A stretch of 11,237 bases of DNA from Thermoplasmatales archaeon ex4484_36 (GTDB taxonomy: Archaea; Thermoplasmatota; Penumbrarchaeia; Penumbrarchaeales; EX4484-36), in NCBI GenBank assembly GCA_002254765.1, contig NJDV01000007.1:1-11237 (forward strand), given 5' to 3'. Under the pieces are notes generated by a model. It saw only the letters and a list, made by a program, of their open reading frames with translations, made no database searches and was not told the origin of the DNA. The translations under genes were made by a program, and so were the position numbers. Below are positions 5,522 through 11,237 of this stretch, piece by piece. Each line of letters starts with the position of its first letter. The stretch's first letter is position 1.

Positions 5522-8500
5522 GTGGAGTTGAATCAATTGAAGTCGGAGGATAATGGCAGAGATGTAAACGGCCGGAGACGCCACCCCACCACCGAGCTGC
5601 TTGACCTTCTCTACGACAGAGAGCTTGCTGCTGTTGTGATAGGAAGACGCACCTCGGACATGAAGCGACTGCGATCAAGGGGCCTCCTTCTTCTAGGAGA
5701 GATCTTAGAGTCCGGCGACGGTATTGAGAAGGGCATGCCGGTCTACCTGGGTGCAGAGTACCCCCACGTGGTATTTATATGCGGTAAGAGGGGCTCGGGA
5801 AAGAGCTACACCTTAGGTGTCTTCGCTGAAGAGCTCTGCAGAAACTCACTGGAGATAGCAACCGTCATAGTGGACCCGATAGGAATTTTCTGGTCGCTTA
5901 AAGAGAAGGGGTATGGTGCTCAGGAGAAGCTGAAGGAAATGGGGCTGAGACACAGGGGATTTAAGAACACTTTGGTTATGTCCCCTCCCGTGCCGGGGGA
6001 GCCCCCCCCAGGGAACCCCCTCACCATATCAGTCTCGGACCTCAAGGCGGAGGATTGGATGGCCATATTTGACATAGACCCCTTCTCCCAGCAGGGCAAC
6101 CTCATCTCCGACATCATAAAGAAGGTGAAAGGCGGCTATAGGGCGGCTAGAGGGGAGGGCTACGAGCGGGTTGAGGGAAAGGAGAGGTACACCATAGAGG
6201 ACATGATACGATGCGCAGAGGAGGATGTGGATATCCTCTCACCGGAAAAAGGCTACTCCCAGCATACCCGCCGAAGCATTATATCGCGCCTGAAGGCCGC
6301 CCAGTCCTGGGGCTTTTTCTCCCCGGATGGGACCCCTCTAAGTACCATAGCAAGACCTAATGCTATAACGGTCCTTGACCTCTCCTCCCCCTCCCTGGGG
6401 GATTCAAAGCGGGCCCTCATAACGGGAATTCTGGCAAGAAATATCCTTGTGAGCCGCTTAGGGGGGAGGGGGGCCATCCCGGTGACCTGGCTCCTTATCG
6501 ATGAGGCGCACCTTATCCTCCCCCGGGGGAAGAGGACCGCAGCCACCGAACCCCTAGTGGAGTACGCGAAACTAGGGAGGAAGCCAGGGTGCGGGCTGGT
6601 CCTTGCCACCCAGAGGCCCTCTGCCACGGACGACGATGTCCTCTCCCAGGTGGACCTGGTGGTGGCCCATACACTGGCCATGAAGGATGACATTTCAGCA
6701 CTTCTCAAGAGAATGCCCACACATATGCCGAAGGAGTTCTCCACACCCTCCTTCTTAAGGGGCCTCAAACCTGGGGAGGTGGTGGTGGGAGACCAGATGG
6801 GCGGAGGGAGGGCCTTTCTTATGATGGTGAGACCAAGGCTAAGCAGACATGCCGGCGAGACTGCAATGCCCGGGGGAACAATAAGAAAGAGGAGGGAGGA
6901 GAGGTCTCCCTTAAAGGTGCTTGAGAGGGCGCCGCCCTCACTCCTTATAGAGACGGACGAGACCGAGACCGCCCTGAGGCAAATACTCTCGGAGTTCTCC
7001 ACCCTGGGCGGCTTCGTTCTTTCGGGGGAGGGAATGTATGCGTCGAAAAGCATGACGGGGGGGTTCACTCTGCGGGAGCTTGGGAGCAGACCGCTGAAGG
7101 CCACGGTGGAGACCCTCCAGCAGATGGCCGAGGACCGGGGAGGTGGGGCTATTATCATAGGCGGGGTGGAGGATGTTCTGAAGGAGATGTTGCCGGAGGA
7201 GGTCCTCACGCTCTTCAAGGAGCTCCGTTGGAGGTCGTTGAAGGGCTCTTCCAAACTCATTATAATTCTGGACTACGAGCTTCTTCCGAAGGAGCACTTG
7301 GAATACATAGAGAGGGCCTTTGACGAGACCCTCCTCTACAGAAGTGTTGAGGGAAGGTGGGAGAGGAAGGAGAGGGAGCTGATGGGGGAGGAGGAAAGCA
7401 GGATAAGAATAGAGAATAGAGTCCTGAGAGAGAGGCTTGAACGGATAGAGAGAAGCTATCAGGAGCTCCTCTCAAAGCTGGCAAGAGGGGAGCTGGAGGG
7501 GCTGGAGGAAGGGGTGGACGCACTTAAAAAGAGCATAGAGGAGGTGAGGGGAGAGGCCAGGGAGGAGAAGGTAGCCAGCGGATACTTAAAAGCCTTGGAG
7601 AAAGACGTTGAGCTTCTGAAGGAGAAGAAGGCGGCGGGAGATAAGGTCGGACCGGTGGAGAGCGAGGAGAGAGAGATTAAGAGAGGGAAAGAGGGCTCGG
7701 TGGAGGGAAAGAATAAGAGGGTGGGAAGAGGGGTTTCCAGGAGGGAGGGGGGGAAGGAAAAAAGAAAGAAAAAAAGCCCTCTTTCGGATAAGGGTGTGAA
7801 GAAGAGGGGAGCCGAGGGGGAGAGCAGAAGGGTGAAAAAGCCGAAGGTGAGGGAGGGAAGAGTGCATGGGGAGAAGAAGCCCCTAGAGAGGTCCACAGAG
7901 GAGGCGGGGGAGCTAAAGGAGCTGAAGCCCATAAAGGGTGGATTAGAAGAGGAGGAGAGGGGAGGAAAGGAGGAGGCTCCCCCCCGGAAAGAAATCATTC
8001 TCCCAGTGGTGCCGCCCCGGATAGAGCCCGAATGGGCGGCCGAAGCGGCCTTGAAGGAGCTAAATATTATAACCAGAAGGAGGAGCGACGTGGCAGACAT
8101 ATTCCCCTTCTACCTCCCCATACTCACGGTAGAGACCTCCGCCCCGGGGGGCCTTATCAAAAGGCCCAGGAGGTTCTACATCTACGTTGACCTCCACTCG
8201 GGGGAGCTCATAATGGGCTGGGGGAGGCGCCTTACAAGGAGCGAAGGGTTCCCCGAGCTGGTCACCCTCCCCCCCCTTGAAGCGAAGCTTATGTTCCATC
8301 TGACCACCCACCACCCCGCTTCGTTGAAGGATATCCTTGAAAACTTCAAGCTCCCCAAGGAGAGGGTTGTGGAGCTGCTGAAGTCCCTTCAGGGGAGGGG
8401 CCTTATAAAGGAGGAATACGACTCCGAGAGCGGCGAGAGTGTCTACTCCCCGATGAAACCCTTCTATCTCCCCAAGAGCTTGAGAAGGCCTCTGGCGGAC

Positions 8501-8848
8501 CTGCCCTCAGCAACAGAGGAGGTGGTGGAAGAGCACATATTGAAGCCGCGAGCAGACGAGAAGAAAACCTTCAGAACGCTGGCCTTCCTTGAGGACAGGC
8601 TGAGGATGGGCGAGCGGAGGAGGATATACTACCCCTACTACCTGGTGGACGTAGACACTCCCAAGGGGCTGAGGAGGTTCGCCGTGGACGCCGTGACCGG
8701 GAGGGTGGACAGAGACCTGAAAGGGATAAGCAGGATCGACATGATCCCCCCGAAGACCCCCAAGAAGCTTAAGCTCAAAATGAGAAGCCCCGGGAAGGGC
8801 GGTAGGCCTCGGCCGGACAGGGGCCCAAAAGACAGTGACGACAGCTGA
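5522..8848 (+). CDS. HerA-like ATPase with DUF835-like, coiled-coil and winged-helix-like regions
   Basis: A 1108-residue cytoplasmic ATPase of the HerA/FtsK type (DUF87 group). Walker A is GKRGSGKS at 88-95, Walker B LLIDEAH at 324-330 with Asp327 and Glu328, and the ATQRPS motif with Arg365 is at 362-367. HerA-family hexamers pump double-stranded DNA using ATP. The N-terminal part before Walker A is only ~85 residues, so a full HAS barrel is doubtful. After the ATPase come a region resembling the archaeal DUF835 domain (about 470-605), a coiled coil (about 610-705), a Lys/Arg/Glu/Gly-rich, probably disordered linker (705-825), and a conserved-looking tail. In the tail, two related motifs (FPFYLPILTVET...RRFYIYVDLHSG at 861-894, YYPYYLVDVDT...RRFAVDAVTG at 1036-1060) flank a winged-helix-like segment (about 917-965). 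GTG at 5522 is chosen because a TATA element at 5491-5500 fits a leaderless transcript. The gene is about twice the length of a typical HerA, and no NurA lies beside it. The ATPase call is firm; DNA pumping, the DUF835 match and the tail domains are inferred. Confidence 0.9.
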   Translation: MELNQLKSEDNGRDVNGRRRHPTTELLDLLYDRELAAVVIGRRTSDMKRLRSRGLLLLGEILESGDGIEKGMPVYLGAEYPHVVFICGKRGSGKSYTLGVFAEELCRNSLEIATVIVDPIGIFWSLKEKGYGAQEKLKEMGLRHRGFKNTLVMSPPVPGEPPPGNPLTISVSDLKAEDWMAIFDIDPFSQQGNLISDIIKKVKGGYRAARGEGYERVEGKERYTIEDMIRCAEEDVDILSPEKGYSQHTRRSIISRLKAAQSWGFFSPDGTPLSTIARPNAITVLDLSSPSLGDSKRALITGILARNILVSRLGGRGAIPVTWLLIDEAHLILPRGKRTAATEPLVEYAKLGRKPGCGLVLATQRPSATDDDVLSQVDLVVAHTLAMKDDISALLKRMPTHMPKEFSTPSFLRGLKPGEVVVGDQMGGGRAFLMMVRPRLSRHAGETAMPGGTIRKRREERSPLKVLERAPPSLLIETDETETALRQILSEFSTLGGFVLSGEGMYASKSMTGGFTLRELGSRPLKATVETLQQMAEDRGGGAIIIGGVEDVLKEMLPEEVLTLFKELRWRSLKGSSKLIIILDYELLPKEHLEYIERAFDETLLYRSVEGRWERKERELMGEEESRIRIENRVLRERLERIERSYQELLSKLARGELEGLEEGVDALKKSIEEVRGEAREEKVASGYLKALEKDVELLKEKKAAGDKVGPVESEEREIKRGKEGSVEGKNKRVGRGVSRREGGKEKRKKKSPLSDKGVKKRGAEGESRRVKKPKVREGRVHGEKKPLERSTEEAGELKELKPIKGGLEEEERGGKEEAPPRKEIILPVVPPRIEPEWAAEAALKELNIITRRRSDVADIFPFYLPILTVETSAPGGLIKRPRRFYIYVDLHSGELIMGWGRRLTRSEGFPELVTLPPLEAKLMFHLTTHHPASLKDILENFKLPKERVVELLKSLQGRGLIKEEYDSESGESVYSPMKPFYLPKSLRRPLADLPSATEEVVEEHILKPRADEKKTFRTLAFLEDRLRMGERRRIYYPYYLVDVDTPKGLRRFAVDAVTGRVDRDLKGISRIDMIPPKTPKKLKLKMRSPGKGGRPRPDRGPKDSDDS

Positions 8849-10742
8849 CGCAGGTCTTCTCATCTATCTCTATTCCGGAAGGACCGAGGGTGAGGGCACC
8901 TGTGGGACACCTCCCAGGACAGATACCGCAGTGAACGCACTCCTGGGAGCGTATGGCAACGCTCTTGAGAAAACCCACCAGGTCCCCCACTGCGCTGCCC
9001 TTCAACACCACTTCCTGACCGCTCACCTCAACGAGAACCTCCCCTTCGGGGGTCCTGACAACTCCCTCCTTCACCTCCCCTACAGCGTAGAGAATATTGA
9101 GAAGTCTTCCCTTATCCTTTACGCCTTTGAGGACGATTCTATCCCGCCCCTCTTCCATCTCAAGCATTCCCATCCACCCCCTCCTCAGGTCCTCCGGGAG
9201 GCTGATGCCCTCCCTCCTTGCCATCTCCCTGAGCCACCCCGGGGGACGCCTATAGCGCCAGGTGCCCCAGCGGAGGGCCTCTTTCGGGAGGGACTCCCTC
9301 TCTGCCCACCTTGCGAGGAACTCACTCCACCTCTCCCAGTGGGGGTGCTCCCCGCCTATGACCTCAAGGTCCCCCATGTCCGTGGCCGGACAGAGCCAGC
9401 AGCCAATCCTGTCCAGGCCCCTCCTGTAAAGGGGGTTGAGAGGTGCTCCCTTCATTAAGATGTAGAGGAAGACTTCAAGGGCCGTCCAATCCTGTATGGG
9501 GGAGGCCCCTATCTGGCCCGGGACCCACGGATTCCTCCACACCTCCCCCTTCTCCATCCTTCCGAAAGACTCGTATCTCCTCTGGCCTATGAAAGAGAGA
9601 ACACCCTGGGGGAAGCGCTCACCGATGAGCTTCACCACGGGGCCAAGCTTCAGGCTCTTGCAGCAGAACCTGTAGTCCCTTCCCGGGGGCCCGAAACGCT
9701 CTATCTCGGAGTAGAAGTCCGCCGTGGGGGTGGCCTCCAGCACATCTAGCTCGTAGCGGCGGGCCACATCCCTCACGTTCTGTAGGGTTTCGGGGAACTC
9801 AAGTCCGGTGTTCACGAAGAGTATGGGGGGCTTCAAGCCCGCCTCGAGCACTACAAGCAGGGTCGCGAGGGAATCCTTCCCCCCCGAGTAGGAGACAACA
9901 ACAGGAAGGCGAGGGAATTTCTTTCTGACCTCCCTCACAAACTCCACACCCTTCTGCTCCAGGTACTTCAGATACTCCCTATTAGCCTCAACCACATCCT
10001 GAATGCTCATCAGGGCCGGGGGCGGGGGGATGGGGGAGGTGGGGCTCTTCCAGCGCACCTTAACCACCATTCCCTTCCCCGGGGATACCTCCCCCGGGGG
10101 AAGGTCTGCAGTGGCCCGGCCGCCGGCAAAGAGGCGGCCGGATGGGTCAAGGAGGAGCACCTCCTGTCCTTTCTTCACTCCCCCCCTTACCTCAAGGGCC
10201 CCCGGGCGGAGCAGCGATGCGCCCCTCTCGAGAATTGCCTGGGCTGCACCCCCATCCACAGTGATAACTCCCCTCTCAGCCACATCAACGATCCTAGCGG
10301 AACCCCCCTCCCTCAATGTGAGGCGAAAATCACCCTCTTTGAGGTCGTAGATTACCGCCCCCAACACCTCCCCCCCTGCAATGACCTCATGGTGGAGATC
10401 CACCGAGGGGGCCCTATTTATAAAGACCACCTCCCCATCCCTGACAAAGGCCTCGGCCGCCCTCTCCCCAAAGTTCCTTCCTACAACCTCTCTTATGAGG
10501 CGGATGTCACCCTCAAAGGCGGGCCTTGCATCCCCGGGAGGGGTCAGTCTAACCACGCGGGTGTCCTCGCCACAGCGGGGGCATATCCTCTGAGCCACCA
10601 CCGGCAGGTTGCAGGATGGGCACCAGAAGAGCTTCATCTCACCCAGACGTACCTCGCGGCCCAAAAGTATCCGCTCCTTCCTAAGCCTCACTGGATATGA
10701 GGTCCTCCAGGAGTAGTTCCATAGCTGGGGATCAGCCCTCAA
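8775..10742 (-). CDS. PAPS-reductase-family protein with zinc ribbon, PUA and ferredoxin domains
   Basis: A 655-residue archaeal-type fusion, often annotated as phosphoadenosine phosphosulfate reductase. In order: a zinc ribbon with cysteines at 41, 44, 54 and 57; a conserved-looking 'LTPPGDARPAF' segment (66-76); a PUA-like RNA-binding domain (about 150-230); an adenine-nucleotide-alpha-hydrolase/PAPS-reductase domain with P-loop SYSGGKDS (284-291); and two 4Fe-4S motifs near the C-terminus (602-613 and 631-642). Cys360-Cys361 and Cys448-x2-Cys451 match the CC...CxxC pattern that holds a 4Fe-4S cluster in APS reductases. I do not find the catalytic ECGLH-like cysteine motif of sulfonucleotide reductases. 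With the PUA domain present, I favour sulfur transfer to RNA, or another ATP-activating reaction, over sulfate reduction. The formal start, TTG at 10742, overlaps the rubrerythrin gene by 11 bp but lacks a ribosome-binding site; TTG at 10664 (nine bases after AAGGAG), GTG at 10691 or ATG at 10637 are alternatives, all upstream of the zinc ribbon. The 3' end overlaps the convergent ATPase gene by 74 bp. Confidence 0.88.
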   Translation of the reverse strand: MRADPQLWNYSWRTSYPVRLRKERILLGREVRLGEMKLFWCPSCNLPVVAQRICPRCGEDTRVVRLTPPGDARPAFEGDIRLIREVVGRNFGERAAEAFVRDGEVVFINRAPSVDLHHEVIAGGEVLGAVIYDLKEGDFRLTLREGGSARIVDVAERGVITVDGGAAQAILERGASLLRPGALEVRGGVKKGQEVLLLDPSGRLFAGGRATADLPPGEVSPGKGMVVKVRWKSPTSPIPPPPALMSIQDVVEANREYLKYLEQKGVEFVREVRKKFPRLPVVVSYSGGKDSLATLLVVLEAGLKPPILFVNTGLEFPETLQNVRDVARRYELDVLEATPTADFYSEIERFGPPGRDYRFCCKSLKLGPVVKLIGERFPQGVLSFIGQRRYESFGRMEKGEVWRNPWVPGQIGASPIQDWTALEVFLYILMKGAPLNPLYRRGLDRIGCWLCPATDMGDLEVIGGEHPHWERWSEFLARWAERESLPKEALRWGTWRYRRPPGWLREMARREGISLPEDLRRGWMGMLEMEEGRDRIVLKGVKDKGRLLNILYAVGEVKEGVVRTPEGEVLVEVSGQEVVLKGSAVGDLVGFLKSVAIRSQECVHCGICPGRCPTGALTLGPSGIEIDEKTCVSCRHCLLGPCPAEAYRPSRGFSF

Positions 10743-11205
10743 GCAGGGGAACGTATCCCTGCCATGCCCCTTCTGACTTTAGGGACTCTAGGTTGTCCTT
10801 CAGGAGCTTCTCGTGTCCCTCCTCTATTCTAGCTAGATTGGTGAGGAACTCCTTGAGGCTGCTGTCAGTGGCCGCTTCAGCGGCGGTGCGGTAGAGGTCT
10901 GCAGTCCTTCTCTCCACCTCTATGGCATACTCAGTGGCACCCACCTCATCGGTGTTGTCCAGAATGTCGGCTACGAATATGTCATCAGCCCTGATCACCG
11001 GCAGCGGCTCGGTGAACTCCACCCCCCCAAACTTATTCCTTCCCTCCATAAAGAGCCTCTCGTGCTCCCTCTCCTGCTCCGCCAGATATTTAAAGAGAGA
11101 CGAACCCCGGGGGTCCTCCACCTTCTCCGCCAACCTCTCGTAGTAGACTACCCCCCTCCTCTCTATCTCAGCAGCCATCTCAAATAGACCTTCAGATGTC
11201 TTCAC
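10732..11205 (-). CDS. Rubrerythrin-like diiron protein without rubredoxin domain
   Basis: A ~157-residue four-helix ferritin-like protein. Numbered from a GTG three codons upstream, the expected diiron ligands are visible: Glu18 (EIERRGVVYY), Glu48 and His51 (EREH), Glu101 (IEVERRTADLY) and Glu131 and His134 (EEGH). Rubrerythrins reduce hydrogen peroxide in the cytoplasm of anaerobes, taking electrons from rubredoxin or similar donors. The C-terminal rubredoxin domain of classic rubrerythrin is absent: there is no CxxC pair and no cysteine at all, so an external electron donor is needed. I chose GTG at 11205 because GGGAGGTG lies six bases before it; the formal GTG at 11214 is inside that element. 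The frame is open to the window edge, so a longer N-terminus cannot be excluded. The gene overlaps the next one downstream (PAPS-reductase family), suggesting a shared mRNA; protecting that protein's Fe-S clusters from peroxide is a plausible reason. Confidence 0.9.
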   Translation of the reverse strand: MKTSEGLFEMAAEIERRGVVYYERLAEKVEDPRGSSLFKYLAEQEREHERLFMEGRNKFGGVEFTEPLPVIRADDIFVADILDNTDEVGATEYAIEVERRTADLYRTAAEAATDSSLKEFLTNLARIEEGHEKLLKDNLESLKSEGAWQGYVPLLEG

Positions 11206-11237
11206 TGTAAACACCTCCCGTAGGGTATCCTTGAGGG
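11202..11237 (-). CDS. Possible end of an upstream gene (partial)
   Basis: One minus-strand frame entering from the window edge reads PSRIPYGRCLQ and then stops with TGA at 11204-11202, overlapping the rubrerythrin GTG as GTGA. Such overlaps are common between archaeal operon genes. Eleven codons are too few to identify anything, and it may not be coding. Confidence 0.25.
   Translation of the reverse strand, partial: PSRIPYGRCLQ
11212..11219 (-). promoter_or_regulatory. Ribosome-binding site of the rubrerythrin gene
   Basis: GGGAGGTG on the minus strand is a near-perfect match to the archaeal anti-Shine-Dalgarno sequence. It is six bases before the GTG at 11205 and so fixes that start. Confidence 0.75.

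Noticed and set aside
5544..5566. A GGAGGA element followed by a tiny ATG frame (MAEM, then stop)
   Set aside because: It is four codons long, inside the start of the ATPase gene and out of frame. It is too short to support as a regulatory peptide.
6253..7260. A 335-codon minus-strand frame opposite the ATPase gene
   Set aside because: It lies wholly inside the well-supported HerA-like frame, covering the Walker B region, and has low-complexity Ser/Arg/Pro content and no recognisable motif. The length reflects GC-rich codon bias.
7459..8100. A 213-codon minus-strand frame rich in Ser and Phe
   Set aside because: It is antisense to the Lys/Glu-rich linker of the ATPase, and the composition follows from that.
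8835..9458. A 207-codon + strand frame after the ATPase gene
   Set aside because: It is antisense to the PAPS-reductase-family gene, whose motifs (CWLC, two ferredoxin sites) are clear. The + frame is Pro/His-rich with no motif.

Overview
The window looks archaeal. Promoters are TATA-type rather than -35/-10, one gene is probably read from a leaderless transcript, ribosome-binding sites are GGGGTGA/GGAGGTG-like, and arginine is coded mostly by AGG/AGA and isoleucine often by ATA. The gene content also fits: a HerA-type ATPase, a DUF835-like domain, an archaeal PUA-PAPS-reductase-ferredoxin fusion and a rubrerythrin. I lean towards an uncultured euryarchaeote of the Thermoplasmata side, possibly thermophilic (purine-loaded coding strands), but no marker gene here fixes the lineage.

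Left part (1-3698, + strand): a long beta-rich protein, probably exported, is broken into two reading frames by an apparent single-base shift near 2721. A small protein with an N-terminal membrane anchor and an outward-facing beta domain follows. The large protein has no visible signal peptide, and its first ~120 bases look intergenic, so its 5' end is uncertain as well. I do not recognise the family.

Centre (3708-8848): a divergent pair shares a ~165-bp promoter region. Leftward runs a protein with ~370 residues of coiled coil and a C-terminal zinc ribbon. Rightward runs a 1108-residue HerA-like ATPase that continues into a DUF835-like domain, a coiled coil, a Lys/Arg/Glu-rich linker and a tail holding two copies of a small motif around a winged-helix-like segment. 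No NurA nuclease, HerA's usual partner, is present. This pair is the best candidate for an undescribed system, perhaps a DNA-translocating or chromosome-organising machine, but the partnership is inferred only from position and shared architecture.

Right part (8775-11237, - strand): a rubrerythrin is followed, with an 11-bp overlap, by a protein made of zinc ribbon, PUA, PAPS-reductase-like and ferredoxin domains. Its last 74 bp are antisense to the 3' end of the ATPase gene. Rubrerythrin protects against peroxide, and the PAPS-reductase-like protein carries several presumed Fe-S sites, so the two fit an anaerobe's iron-sulfur/RNA-sulfuration and oxidative-stress chemistry. There are no RNA genes, CRISPR arrays or insertion sequences that I can see.
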